Positions 37,201 to 47,249 of a DNA stretch of 64,000 nucleotides are shown piece after piece. Both the position numbers and the translations under genes were made by a program. Where the stretch lies: the NCBI GenBank assembly GCA_022457155.1, contig JAJGOT010000291.1, positions 905,501 to 969,500 on the forward strand, in the 5' to 3' direction. Position 1 is the first letter of the stretch, and each line of letters opens with the position of its first letter. This DNA comes from Cladopsammia gracilis (taxonomy: Eukaryota > Cnidaria > Anthozoa > Scleractinia > Dendrophylliidae). The notes beneath the pieces were generated by a model. The model worked only from the letters and a program-made list of their open reading frames with translations, was not told where the DNA came from and did no database searches.

Positions 37201-39252
37201 TTGATGAACTATAAGCAAGGGGCCACACCCATATTCAAGGGGCCACACCCATATTAAATTACTTTTCTGACCAGCAACAAGCAGTTTTACCCTAGACTTG
37301 ATTTCTTGAATTGTTAGACATCAGATACAGTATTTAAGAAATTTCCGCAAAGTAACGTGCAACTTTCATTCAGGGTTTATGTTAATTATGTTTTGAATGC
37401 AAAGAAGGGGAGCAATGCCTTGTGGGTTTTCGTTTAGAACTCGAGAACTGCATTCACGTTTTGCTCCAATGTTGAATTGTTGTTCACTGCTTTAATGAAT
37501 GGTTGACATAAATAAATTCTTTTTTATCCAAAATTGGCGAGACTTTAAATACATATTAAGTGCGGTTCCATGGTAAACTCTTACCCCTTTAAATGATCCT
37601 TTCATCGCGGGAAAAACAAATCTAGTCCGTTACCGACTTACCCGAGGTAAATTTACTGTGGTTAATTTTACATTCCTTTTTTTGATAAACACAAACACAA
37701 AAACAAACAAAACACCCATGACATTTATCGTGATAAAAAGCTAGGGTGTTAAGATACCCGAGGTAAATGAACCAATCACGATCCTCCGTTTGACATCAGG
37801 AGGAACCCACAAAGTAAATAGCAAACGATTTACCGTAGTAAATAAGCGAGAAACAAAGCATGATTTACCGCGGGATTTTTTTTAGCATGGTTTGGGTTGG
37901 GACTCTCATATAAAAATGACCGGGGTGCTCGTCGAAAATTTTCGATAGACACCCTAAAAGGTACCAGAATCTCGTTTGATGGGCGTGGCTCAAATTTAGT
38001 TTTACCCCTAAGAGGTAACAATGCAAGCTAAAACTTCCTGTCACCGCGATAATTCTAACGATGGTCATTTTAGATTTCAGCACCCTACGCGGTACCAATC
38101 TATAAATTTTGTCCCCTTAAAGGTACGACGAGCACCCCGTCATTTTTATATGGGAGTACCCCCTCGGGGGTGAGTGCAACCGCACCTATTCCCTTCAGTG
38201 TCGTTAGGATGAAAGCATAATGTTACAAACCTCTACGTACATACATGACTTGTATACTAACGTTACGTTATCTTACTTTTTAGAGTACAAAGCGACATCT
38301 TGAAAGCTCCACTTGACTTCATTGCCGTTACCATCAATCCACCACAAAGCTGGGGTATCACTTTGCCTTTTGCCTTCCTACACAGCAGCAAGAGAGAAAT
38401 AAGACTATAGATGTTTACGTATTCTCATTCATTTAAAAGGCACGAAAATGTCTTAAGTTATTCGATTTCACCGCTAGAATTCACTACATGTGCCTTACGC
38501 CGTATTACTGAATCCCTTGGGTGTTTTCCCATCCTTTTTAAACGATTGTGTCCGGTGAATTTGTCCTCTTTTATTTCGACGCTGGCTCATTTGAGCATCG
38601 AGGTTGGTTTTATTATCCACCCTGCTCTCCTTCAGCGACGTCGGCTGTCCCCACAATTTCACTTCCACTCTATGGATTAAGCAAACTTTTCCTCCCATAT
38701 CTTAACAATCAAAAGTCATAGAGCACCTTTTAAATAAATGTAAATTTATTACTAACGGGGAACTTGTGGAGTTTTCTTACCTGTCCCTCGGGAATATGCG
38801 CCGAGCCCAAGGGTTACAAACATACAATAAACTGCAGGGCTGATATGGTTACGACCGACGGCATGGCAGAAGCAGAACATATCACAAACCCCCTCGCTCC
38901 AGAACAGTAACCCTTACAAACTAACAGCAACTGAGCAATGCGCTTACATATAACAATATCATGCAAATTTGCAAAAATAACTTGGTGTTTTTAGCGTCTC
39001 GCTTCATCACGTGTTTCTCGGTATTATGTTACTCTACGCCCGCCTCGTCATTTTGAAAGCGGAGAAGACCTTGGAGGCGAGGTTGCATAGGCCAGTCCCA
39101 GCTTCATTGTTATAATAGAAAAGGTTCTTCCGAATTTCTAAACCATAATATTTCACCTTTTCCTTTTGTGCCCACTCGTCTATGACGTCAGCAAAGTTAA
39201 AGTACTCCGGAACTTGAAAATCTTTTGTTCCCCAGATTACTTTGTCAGCCAT
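22997..39252 (-). CDS. ACSM-type medium-chain acyl-CoA synthetase, 15 exons
   Basis: Exons 5' to 3': 39252-39157, 38377-38277, 37046-36934, 36685-36543, 35641-35574, 35463-35409, 34449-34328, 29721-29367, 28882-28799, 28690-28589, 27275-27224, 26782-26707, 25531-25435, 24973-24851, 23104-22997 (TGA at 22999-22997). Every junction is GT-AG and all phases fit, giving 564 residues, normal for ACSM. Visible motifs: ATP loop [10 protein letters not shown] (206-215), HYGQCEM (345-351), TGD (430-432), GRSDD (446-450), and the catalytic-lysine motif [10 protein letters not shown] with K543. The enzyme would activate medium-chain acids to acyl-CoA with ATP; vertebrate ACSMs are mitochondrial, but no clear presequence is seen here. 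Oddities: the usual loop proline is alanine, YGQTE reads YGQCE, and the A8 GYRIGP segment is replaced by RNIYPH. Introns are full of repeats. Confidence 0.9.
23164..23300 (+). mobile_element. Terminal fragment, CTCTCGTAAG DNA-transposon family
   Basis: Starts ACAGTCAACTCTCTCGTAAG, followed by repeated GTCCGCTTA and GGACACC. Same family as 2719-4858 and 31863-31945. Interrupted by the LINE fragment that follows. Confidence 0.55.
23340..24449 (+). mobile_element. Truncated LINE, reverse transcriptase C-terminal part (CR1/Jockey-like)
   Basis: Plus-strand frames read [10 protein letters not shown] (the FADD catalytic motif near 23446), then in other frames [23 protein letters not shown] and [14 protein letters not shown], ending near 24125. 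At least three frameshifts or stops break it. The element ends in a (GATTAAA)n tail at 24418-24449, typical of CR1-like LINE 3' ends. 5' truncated, in intron 14 of the synthetase gene. Confidence 0.85.
24529..24727. mobile_element. Near-perfect palindromic MITE
   Basis: AATAGGCCATTTCCGAG at the left is inverted exactly at the right end (24727). The two arms of about 95 bases are nearly identical, with TTTGCATGTGAATG near the centre. Intron 14 of the synthetase gene. Confidence 0.9.
25168..25240. repeat. Short hairpin
   Basis: GAAAAATAAATTGCCGGAGT is inverted as ACTCCGACAATCTATTTTTC with two mismatches. Confidence 0.65.
25899..26086. mobile_element. Palindromic element with CTGGCCAGACCAGCC core
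   Basis: Arms of about 88 bases run from GAGAAGTCCAAGGAC to its inverse GTCTTTGGACTTCTC and meet at an AGCCTGAAGAAGGCT loop. The inner arm GGCTGGCCAGACC recurs near 49340. Intron 12 of the synthetase gene. Confidence 0.85.
26530..26672. repeat. Palindrome with GTTGTGGTGCAA termini
   Basis: TATGTTGTGGTGCAATTTT and its inverse bound inner arms with TTGGTGCAAATTTTATTTTC. About 143 bases, non-coding. Confidence 0.8.
27757..28298. mobile_element. Long-arm MITE carrying a THAP-like coding start
   Basis: Arms of about 200 bases (AGTGTATATGACAGAT and inverse ending at 28298; inner GTGAAATTTCAC and CCGCGCAAGAAGAAAGACT). The loop contains a short frame starting at 28016. Intron 10 of the synthetase gene, 542 bp. 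Confidence 0.75.
28016..28156 (+). pseudogene. THAP zinc-finger N-terminal remnant
   Basis: The frame begins [15 protein letters not shown], which fits the opening C-x4-C of THAP zinc fingers (DNA-binding domain of P-element-type transposases and host THAP proteins). It then runs into the right arm of the MITE and stops, so the later C and H ligands are missing. This suggests the MITE derives from a THAP-bearing transposon by internal deletion. Confidence 0.5.
29884..30172 (+). repeat. 20-bp tandem array, about 14-15 units
   Basis: Units of about 20 bases, TCTCGACTTATAACACGAGA with variants, run without spacers. The unit is partly palindromic (TCTCG and CGAGA). Confidence 0.9.
30829..31650 (+). 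repeat. Tandem duplication of a 413-bp unit with GGAAGT clusters
   Basis: Unit 1 is 30829-31241 and unit 2 is 31242-31650, about 90% alike by eye. Each holds four GGAAGT cores, three of them as CCGGAAGT, within about 70 bases (31120-31190 and 31527-31597), and each begins AACAAGAGGCTCC. Intron 7. Confidence 0.85.
31684..31800 (+). repeat. Short tandem duplication, ACGGAGCCGAAACC block
   Basis: AACGGAGCCGAAACCTTACC followed by CATGCCGCT occurs twice, 69 bases apart, separated by AATAATAAG runs. Confidence 0.75.
31863..31945 (+). mobile_element. Terminal fragment, CTCTCGTAAGCGACC family
   Basis: ACAGTCAACTCTCTCGTAAG then an inverted GGTCGCTTACGGGAGG. One end only. Confidence 0.55.
32540..32605 (+). 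repeat. CACTCACC simple repeat
   Basis: Runs of CACCCACC and CACTCACC units. Confidence 0.9.
32678..32748. repeat. AT microsatellite
   Basis: Pure AT dinucleotide run of about 50 bases with an interrupted TTTATTTATAT end. Confidence 0.95.
33242..33405 (+). repeat. Tandem array of hairpin units
   Basis: Five units of about 34 bases, each with TTTACGATAA and TTCGTAAATTGCACGG. TTTACGAT and ATCGTAAA inside each unit can pair with each other. Confidence 0.8.
33405..33500 (-). repeat. Right-end 20-bp array of the 3.7-kb element
   Basis: About four units of ATAAGTCGAGATCTCGTGTT, the inverse orientation of 29884-30172. Confidence 0.8.
34199..34275. repeat. AAT and CAT microsatellites
   Basis: Contiguous trinucleotide runs just downstream of exon 7 of the synthetase gene. 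Confidence 0.95.
35825..36013. mobile_element. SINE-like fragments in intron 4
   Basis: 35825-35880 matches 44926-44980 (AAAAATACGAACGG, GTGGGCTCCCT). 35985-36012 contains GATGGACTAGCATCCCATCC, the inverse of part of the SINE body at 39600. Confidence 0.5.
36098..36520. mobile_element. Degraded copy of the GAGCAGTTTTCAATTGAG MITE family
   Basis: Shares GCTACGCTTTGTGATTGGCT, TTTTCCCGCGCTTGGCGCCG and GTTTTACGACACTCAA with the intact copy at 60534-60817. Disrupted, in intron 4 of the synthetase gene. Confidence 0.65.
37890..38175. mobile_element. CCCGGG-terminus MITE, GGTACC subfamily, copy 1
   Basis: Contains TATAAAAATGAC, GGGGTGCTCGTCG and paired GGTACC sites. Shares CATTTTTATATGGGAGT at the right end with the copy at 50668-51030. 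Intron 2 of the synthetase gene. Confidence 0.65.
38400..39030. other. Intron 1 of the synthetase gene
   Basis: No repeat boundaries or alternative exons were recognised. Frames at 38411-38698 on both strands overlap each other and carry no known motif. Confidence 0.4.
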
Positions 39253-39299
39253 TGGTCAATCAGCTTTTAATCCCGACTGCAAGACAACAACCACAACAA

Positions 39300-39433
39300 C
39301 AACAATAACTTGGTTTTTGGTTTTACTTCTGATTGGTTAATAAAAGTGGCGCAAGATTTTTTAGCCAACCACAAAGCGTAGCAATGCAAAACCACTCAAT
39401 TGACACTCAATTGAAAACTGCTCTATTATAAAG
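39300..39433. mobile_element. Partial GAGCAGTTTTCAATTGAG MITE
   Basis: Right half of the family, ending CTCAATTGAAAACTGCTC. It lies within about 50-180 bases upstream of the synthetase start codon, so it may sit in the promoter region. Confidence 0.6.
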
Positions 39434-39499
39434 TTGGATTTTCATTGTTCATGCATGAAGAGATTCATTCCGAGGTTCGTATTCTGCTGAATGGTAAAG

Positions 39500-39975
39500 G
39501 TAAAAGGTAAAGTCGCATATGAGCCACAGGTGACCCACACGAGCCACAGGTGACCCACTCGGCCGAAGCTTAACCCGGTTTCTGTAGCATGAAGCAACTA
39601 TTAATATTGCTACTCCCCCCTGGATGGGATGCTAGTCCATCACAGCGTTACCCCAGCATTTTGTCGTCGGTACCCATTTATACACCTGGGTGGAGAGAGA
39701 CAGTGTGGAGTAAAGTTTCTTATCTAAGGAAACAACACAGTTGCCAAGACTAGAGCCCGGTTGCATAAGGCACGTTTCTGCTACCGTTTCCTGCGTTCCA
39801 AATGACTTTCTCGCGCTCTCTTTGTGTTTCCTATACTCGTTAACGCGCCTTCGGTCGAGTTATCCATGATAACGTGCAAGAAAATCCTCCGAAACACAGA
39901 GAATAATTGCAGAAAATCCCACTTAATCTTAAGTTGCCTTATGCAACCGGGCCCAGGTCTCGAAACACCCACCCG
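39500..39975 (-). mobile_element. tRNA-derived SINE, interrupted copy
   Basis: Matches 7567-7797 over GCATGAAGCAACTA, CCTGGATGGGAT, GAGAGACAGTGTGGAG and AAGGAAACAACAC. Its tRNA-like head is split by the insertion at 39756-39951. Confidence 0.7.
39756..39951. mobile_element. MITE with CCCGGTTGCATAAGGCA termini, inside a SINE
   Basis: CCCGGTTGCATAAGGCA at the left, inverted TTGCCTTATGCAACCGGG at the right. 196 bp. A related diverged pair may bound 59704-60022. Confidence 0.75.
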
Positions 39976-40400
39976 CTGCTGCTGATTTTGCTGAATACTT
40001 TTTTGATTTCTAAGTTGAATATCAATATTGTATAGAAGAAAAACCGCAATAAATTGTTGTCGCCTCTTTGGTATAACGTATACGAGAACAAAACGTGATA
40101 TTCGTCTTCAAAAGACGACTCTCTGTTTACAATTATTGCCTCATTAGCATATGCGCCTCATTTTCTAACCTAGCTACAAAAAAATTCACTCCGAATATAT
40201 ATTGAAAGGGCATAGCACAATCAGCTTTCTCTGGAAATTTGAATCCGGTATACTAGATACTCTCCGTGCAATGCTATTTAAAAAACTCAAAATTTTACAA
40301 AGAATGTATCGCTCATTAGTAGTATTAGTGCATTTGATAGCAGATATTTCCATAAACATTACATGAAAAGAGCTAAAAGTTCCATCGATCACTTAGTTAA

Positions 40401-41606
40401 GGGGCGGACCATTAGAAATCTTGGGAGGGGGGGTGACAATTACCAAAAAAAAAATCCTGCAAAGGAAAATTGTCTCAAAAAAAATTCCTGCAAGCAGTTG
40501 AGCATAAAAAAATAAAATCCTGCAAGCTAACCGGCTATATATACATATATTTATTTATTTATTTATTTTAAACTGCCTCAAAGGTCTATCTGGTACATAT
40601 ACCGATATCTTAATTTAGTATACATGTATACTAAAACAGTGGATAGCATTGTTGGCGCGCTCGGATTGGCTACTGAAACTCGGAATATTCACCTCCCAGC
40701 AATTTTTTGCGCGCGAAAATTGTAATCGTTAATTGATAGGAATAAATGAGTTAAAAAGCATCATTTTCGTTATATTATGTCACTGTTTCAGTATATATAT
40801 CCACCACTACCCGGCACCTCCACTTCGGTGAATAGTTGTTAAATAACCAAAACCTTGTTTATGTACATATTTGAAAACACTGTAAACATCATGAAATATG
40901 TAACCTGCTCTACATATTGTCCAACCGTCCCGATTTCGTCGAGATTACCCCGATTTTGCTTGAAAATCCCGAATCCCGACCAATATGTGATCGGGATAGG
41001 AAAAATCCCGATTTTGACATTCGGTTCTGTCATTTTCGTCAAATTCTCGTAATACTTACTATACAAAAAGACGAAATTGCGTATACTTAACTCTGATATC
41101 CAGATAAACTAAAGAAACAGCAAGAAATATAAAATGAAATCGAGTACTTGTATGTGGAGCCACACAGAGACGCAAAGCGACGAGAAGCCACATCAATTCG
41201 CCAAACATTTTTGACAGAAATTGTTGTCTCAGAACACTAGAAATGGAGTTTCAGAGCATCAAGATTTCAAAATTTTCTGGTGGGGCATGCCCCCAAAACC
41301 CCCCTAGCGGCTCGCGCCTTCGGCGCTCGACCATTCCATCTCAATTCTTATTTCTCCACATATTTTATGCAACGGTTCGACAGTCTGACTTGAATCTACT
41401 CTCCAGCGTTTAACACAAAAAATGAATTGGGCCAAGTATAAAAAAAATTGGAGCTTGCACGCATTTATAAAGAAAATCTGAGAAAAAAAAAACCTGCAGG
41501 CTTGCACCTCCCCCCAAAAAAAATCCTGCAGGAAACTCAGGCGGAAAAAAATTCATACACTGAAAAATTTTTGACCCCCCTCCCAGGATTTCTAATGGTC
41601 CACCCC
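40401..41606. mobile_element. TAA-flanked (Harbinger-like) element, 1.2 kb
   Basis: Termini GGGGCGGACCATTAGAAATC and its inverse with two mismatches, flanked by TAA at 40398-40400 and 41607-41609. Subterminal A-rich AAAATCCTGCA repeats. No transposase frame. Confidence 0.8.
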
Positions 41607-41701
41607 TAAGGTTGTCCGTATAGTTTTTTGGCGCGCGAGGCATGGGCTCGAAAATGGTGCGAACGTGCGCTTGTTTATTTTGATGACGCCACGAAAATAT
41701 A

Positions 41702-43015
41702 AAGGTTTTTACGGTAGCCAAAACGTTTATTGCGCTCGTTCCATGAGGTAAATGTTTATAAAAATTGGCAAATTTGTAGGATTTTCTTGGATCGTGATCA
41801 CAAAAGAAAGACAACAATTTTTGTACATAAACAAACTTAATAAACGTAAAAAACGAAAACTGAGTAAATTGCCGAAACTTATGTACCGATTTTTTATGGC
41901 TTTGTCAGAAGAAACTTACTGAAGGCTTATTTTGTTTCACCAAACATCGTGAATATTTACCGTGTAAAAAACGAGAAAAGCCTTGAACAACAAGCCCAAT
42001 AACTCAATCAGTGGTCACCATTGTAACGAGACAAGACTGCCAAGTTAGATTTCTTCCTAAAGGCCGGAGAAAGCCTAAGCTACGCGATGGGTTTTCTTCC
42101 ATGATCGGTGATAAGTGATTCGATCCAGATTTTCTTAACGCCGGGTGGCATATGGGGCGAACAACGAGCGAAGCATTCTCGTCCCCAGAGCCGCTTGGCC
42201 CTCTTAACCGCCGGTACCTGAGTACGAGGGCTCGTACTCAGGTTCCGGCGGTTAAGAGGGCCAAGCGGCTCTGGGGACGAGAATACGAGCGAAAATGTTG
42301 CATTAATGCTAGTTATTTGCTTGCGTTTCTGGCACAGACGACGATGGACGAGCTTCTCTATCGCTTGCAGTTTCACCTGAGTTCTCGGGCCCGCGTTTAT
42401 GTGCCTCGATGAGGAATAAATTTTCTTTAAGCGGGAAGAATCTATAATATACAACTGGTTCTTACCCAGGTTCCACTCGGTTCGTTGGGACATCGTCAAT
42501 TTCCGTTCGGTTGCTACATTTTCTGTTCCGTTGTGTTACGATGTTTTGAATTCTGTTCTGTTGGTTCAATTTCAGTTCTGATTCCCTAAATTCTGTTCTG
42601 TTGGTTCAATTTCAGTTGTACTGTCTTGAGAAAAGAATTTGATGTAAAGTAATAAAATATACAGGCTCTTCATAACAGAATTTGAAACAGGATTTTGGCG
42701 GAGATGACCCCTCATAACCTCGATCGACGGCTTTTCTCGGTTTTTACACGGTAATTATTCACGATTTTTGGCGAAACAGTATAAACATTCATTGAGTCTT
42801 ATATGACAAAGCCATAAAACAATCGGTACATATTTTTCGGCAATTTACTCAATTTTCGTTTTTTACGTTTATTGGGTTTGTGTACGTACAAAACTTGATG
42901 TCTTTTCTTTGTGATCACGAAATATATCGGAAAATCCTACAAATTTGCCAATTTTTATAAGAGTTACCTCGTGGAACGAGCGCAATAAACGTTTTAGCTA
43001 ACGTAAAAGCCTGTA
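41702..43015. repeat. 1.3-kb inverted duplication
   Basis: 41702-41985 and 42717-43015 are imperfect inverted complements (shared ACGTTTATTGCGCTCGTTCC, TTGGCAAATTTGTAGGATTT, GTGTAAAAAACGAGAAAAGC with variations). The palindromic MITE 42175-42284 lies between them. Confidence 0.75.
42175..42284. mobile_element. CCCCAGAGC palindromic MITE, copy 1
   Basis: ATTCTCGTCCCCAGAGCC and its inverse meet at CTGAGTACGAG. The arms of about 54 bases are almost perfect. A related copy is at 53945-54039, and a half copy near 57225-57285. Confidence 0.85.
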
Positions 43016-43020
43016 TAAAA

Positions 43021-45362
43021 AACGCTTGCCTAAAAGGCCGTGAAGTTACCTGATTTTCCTGATTTTCCAGATTGTTTTTCCTGATTTTGATTTTTCCTGA
43101 ACAAAACAGGGACGCATAGTTCGCGCGCACAACATTTCAGGTAAAAAAAAAAACATTTACAATCGATGGAAATCGATGAGAATCGATTCAAATCGATGAC
43201 GATTGGTGAATGAAAATTAATCATGTATAAAAAGTCACAAAATTTAAACAATTTGGTTCGTCTGATCTGCGTCTTGCGTTCAGATCCAAACACAGCCAAA
43301 TCCATCTTTACCGGTGACCCTTGCGTGACTGTTGTCAGACAAATAGGAAATCGATGTCGCTCGCCAAGCACTCTGCGCAGCACGCGCTTTTGGGGGTCTT
43401 TAAGCGCAGCAAACTTGCCAAGGGACATTGACGTTTTTACACGACTCCGATCCTGTGGATTTCGTGATGTTGTTTACTTGACCTTTAGAGTTTAGCTCTT
43501 ACGAGCGTATGTTTTAACGATTTTCCTCTTTTGTAAATAAACCGGGGATAAATCAGGCATGTTGTACTCAATGTTTCCCTCCCCTCGCGTGTCTCACGCT
43601 ACGCGCTCGCGCCCAAAACCCGCTTAAACACCCCCAGAGAGTTTAGAGTTTATCTCTCACGAGACGAGCGTATGTTTTAACGATTTTCCTCTTTTGTAAA
43701 AGCATTTTAGTCCGGCTTTAGAATAGAGTTAGTTTGATCTTTTCCTTTAAGATCAAAATTAAGATATATCAGGCATGTTATGTACTCAATGTTTCCCTCC
43801 CCTCGCATGTCTCACGGCGTTTTCACTGACGTCATCTCAAAATTCAGAAGCCGTTTTCGATTCCAAAATGTTTATGGAATTGTAGAGAGTGTAAAACTAC
43901 ACATCTGGGCCAAATTTTGAAGCACAAGAGCATTTAGTTCAAGAGTTATAGGCGAACGAGTGTTAGACATTTTTAGTAAGAAATGTATGGAGCGGCCATC
44001 TTGGTGTACCACTTTGGTACACCAACATGGCGGCCAAAAATTCAAAGCCTTAATTACACCAAAAATCTCATCACAAAATACTGTATTCACTATAAGTGCC
44101 ATTAAATCGGCTCATAAGCATCTACAATTCAAAAATAACTTTCAACTGGTTCAATTTTGTTGATTTTCACGGCTTATTTGAAATAGCGTGACGGATTGCG
44201 TGACACATTTAAAACCTTTATAAATCGGAAGCAAAACATCGTTAAAACCTGAAACTTTTTGTGAAAGATTATAACACTGGTATCCATATACCATGTTAGA
44301 AACAGCTTTGTAGTATGTATACTTTAGATTTTTTAATTTTTATGACGTCATGTGAAAACGCTCTATACTTGGCGAGCTACATCGATTTCCTATTTGTCTG
44401 ACAACGGTCACGCAAGGGTCACCGGTAAAGGTGGATTTGGCTGTCTTTGCTGGATCTGAACGCAAGGCGCAGACGAATCAAATTGTTTGTTTTAAATTTT
44501 GTGACTTTTTATACATGATTGATTTGCATCGATTCTCATCGATTTCCTTCGATTGTTTTCCATTTGGATCGATTCTTATTATATCAACTCAGCAACTCTC
44601 CTCTTTTTTAAGGCATGGTAACCTTTGACTAAACATTTTAAAACCAATATTACGGCTCTTTCAGACATCGCGAGAAGGCTTACCAAAACCGGCTGTGCAT
44701 GTGAGACACGCTAACTGCGAGTATCAGTTTCATTACACAAAAGACACTAAAGCTGTCAATATCTGATCAGTTATTTTATACGTCCGGTATATGTTTGCGT
44801 AAATCTATATCCAGCTATATCTAACATTTGTTGAGCAAATACGTTTATGTATTTTGATTTTATATGTAAATATTCATCGCAGTATATTACGATAATATGA
44901 ATATTTTTTATATTCCCATACATTTCCTCTAAATTTAAAAATACGAACGGACACACAGTTTGCGTGGGCTCCCTATCAAGCTATAAACTAAACTAAAACT
45001 TTTATTTTCTCCCTGGAATACTCCCGCTGTTAGATGTCTGTCTGGCTTGTCATGCAAATTATACAACAAATCATCAGCATGGCAAACCACTAATTTCTCC
45101 TTTGACAACAGGGACAATTCAAAAAAGTCTTGCTGATCCTATTTTCATGAAGAAGACAGCGGCAATGAAATTAACAGCTTGCGTTGAAACTAAAAAGGAA
45201 AGAAATCAAACACGGCCGTTTTGAAAAGTTGCGCGCGAACTATGCGTCTCTGTTTTGTATGTGATGAAATGAATTTAAAAATTCATGAAAAATCAAAATC
45301 AGGAAAAAAAATCTGGAAAATCCGGAAAATCAGGTAACTTCACGGCCCTTACAGGCAAGCGT
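43021..45362. mobile_element. 2.3-kb TIR element without transposase
   Basis: AACGCTTGCCTAAAAGGCCG pairs with the inverted right end AAGGGCC...CAGGCAAGCGTT at 45362. Subterminal blocks also pair (43220-43390 with 44370-44520, sharing CGTGACTGTTGTCAGACAAA-like sequence). The paired frames on each strand are shadows of this symmetry. Confidence 0.75.
43817..44361. mobile_element. Nested MITE with GCGTTTTCAC-TGACGTCA termini
   Basis: GCGTTTTCACTGACGTCAT is inverted as ATGACGTCATGTGAAAACGC. Near its centre is the palindrome TGGTGTACCACTTTGGTACACCA at about 44000-44025, written here only as GGTGTACCA and inverse. Confidence 0.75.
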
Positions 45363-46048
45363 TTTTTCGTTCTCTTCCCCGCCCCCTCCCCACCCTCTTT
45401 CTCTCCTCCCGGACGCTTTGTAAAACCAAAATGACGACCCGAAACACTAAACAAATTTTAAAATTCAGCACTCGCCCACCAGAGAGCGCCAGCACTGCAG
45501 GCAATAGTACAGTCGGTACAATGGATACAGTCAGTACACGATCGGTATTGTCAGCAAGTTCATTAAACAGTCAGTATCTCAGTATATTTGACCTTGGGCT
45601 TAACCTGAGCTTGAAAAAAACTTAGACTATAAATGTAGGACCAAAAGTACAAACAAAACTATACAAGCTTACCAATGAAGCAAAACGTGTTGGCCTAGAG
45701 TCGTGTTTAAATGTTCGGTAGTCGTGCTTGAATCTGCTGAATAACTGCATGTACGTGAGGAGTAGCAACACTGAGTAGTTTGCTCTGACGAAATCGATTG
45801 GCGCGGTGAAAATTAATATTGCGTGATGGCATTTTTTTCCGTGTCTAGTCTGCGCCCAGTGGTACAGACCCGGGGGAGGGAAGGGGTATTCCCTATAATG
45901 GGCTATACGGGGGAGCGCAACAGCCAAAAACCCTTACGAAGTTGTATAAATGCCGACATATTGACCCCTCAGACGAGACATTTGCATGCTCCGGGCGTGC
46001 GCGCTATTGTTTTGCTTTTGGATTTCTATTGTTTTGGCTTTTGTTTTA
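45363..46048. other. No gene recognised
   Basis: Contains a 64-codon Ser/Thr-rich plus-strand frame (45431-45625) without known motif. Confidence 0.35.
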
Positions 46049-46442
46049 GGCCCCGTCCACACGTATCCGGATATTTTCGAATCCGCAACTTTTTCGTTGC
46101 GGATTAGAAAATATTCGCGTCCACACGTAGCGTATTCGAATCGTATTTGCCCATCCACACGTATCCGGATTCGCTCTAGCAGCAAGGGCTTCTCTTTAAA
46201 TGTTGTCAAAAAAGCATACGCAAAGGCTAAGGGACGGACTATTTAATTTTTGTGGGGGGGGGGGGGGGGGGGGGGGGTTGGGCAAGCAATTTCTTCTGAG
46301 CATGAATTTTTTTTTTCAGCATCACTATTTGCAAGAATTTTTTTACCTTAATGCTTGCATTTTTTTTCAGGTGCTTTCTTGTGCACGAATCTTTTTTCTC
46401 TTAAATTTCTTCTGCAGGAATTTTTTTTTTGGTAATTGCCCA

Positions 46443-46480
<38 letters not shown>

Positions 46481-46838
46481 ACAAAAATTAAATGGTCCGT
46501 CCCTAAGTTCAAATCAAAGTTCAACTGTAAACACGTTATAAGACTAGAAATAAGTCCATGTAGAAGTGAAGCGATAACATTTCGGTCGGCCATGTTGAAT
46601 ATTCGCGCGGTTAAAGACTGGATCTGATACTGTTACGTCAGCGTATTCAAAAATATCCGGATTCGACCGTCCACACGATGCCGTACTCGTAGCGTATTCA
46701 AAAATTTTCACTCTGGAAAGCGAATTCAAAAAGTTGCGGATTCGTGAGCCGAATCCGCCGGATACGTGTGGACGGAAGGCCAATCCGCAACAAAAAAGTT
46801 GCGGATTCAAAAATATCCGGATACGTGTGGACGGGGCC
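46049..46838. mobile_element. GGCCCCGTCCACACGTATCC MITE, copy 1
   Basis: GGCCCCGTCCACACGTATCC at the left and its inverse at the right. Many internal GTGTGGACG and CGGATTC palindromes. Interrupted by the insertion at 46231-46503. Its inner ATGGCCGACC lies on the minus strand, opposite to copy 2. Confidence 0.85.
46231..46503. mobile_element. TAA-flanked MITE with poly-G/poly-C interior ends
   Basis: GGGACGGACTATTTAATTTT at the left and the inverse of GGGACGGACCATTTAATTTT at the right, then long G and C runs just inside. TAA flanks at 46228-46230 and 46504-46506. 273 bp. Confidence 0.9.
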
Positions 46839-46840
46839 TT

Positions 46841-47249
46841 AGGCCACACGTATCCGGATAGTGAAAATTTTTGAATACGCTACGAGTACGGCATCGTGTG
46901 GACGGTCGAATCCGGGTATTTTTGAATACGCTGACGTAATAGTATCAGATCCAGTCTTTAATCGCGCGAATATTCAACATGGCCGACCGAAATGTTATCG
47001 CTTCACTTCTACATGGACTTATTTCTAGTCTAATAACATGTTTACAGTTGAACTTTGATTTGAACTTGGCCTTTGCGTATGCTTTTTCGACAAAATTTAA
47101 AGAGGAGCCCTGGCTGCTAGAGCGAATCCGGATACGTGTGGACGGACAAATACGATTCGAATACGTTACGTGTGGACGCGAATATTTTCTAATCCGCAAC
47201 AAAAAAGTTGCGGATTCAAAAATATCTGGATACGTGTGGACGGGGCCTT
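46841..47249. mobile_element. GGCCCCGTCCACACG MITE, copy 2, inverted
   Basis: Same family as 46049-46838 in the opposite orientation, separated by about two bases. It lacks the inner insertion and so preserves the empty site. Confidence 0.85.

Noticed and set aside
43030..43428. 132-codon minus-strand protein, similar to a frame at 44431-44628
   Set aside because: Both are the two inverted arms of one non-coding TIR element.
46200..46593. Proline/glycine-rich proteins on both strands
   Set aside because: They are translations of the poly-C and poly-G runs of a MITE.
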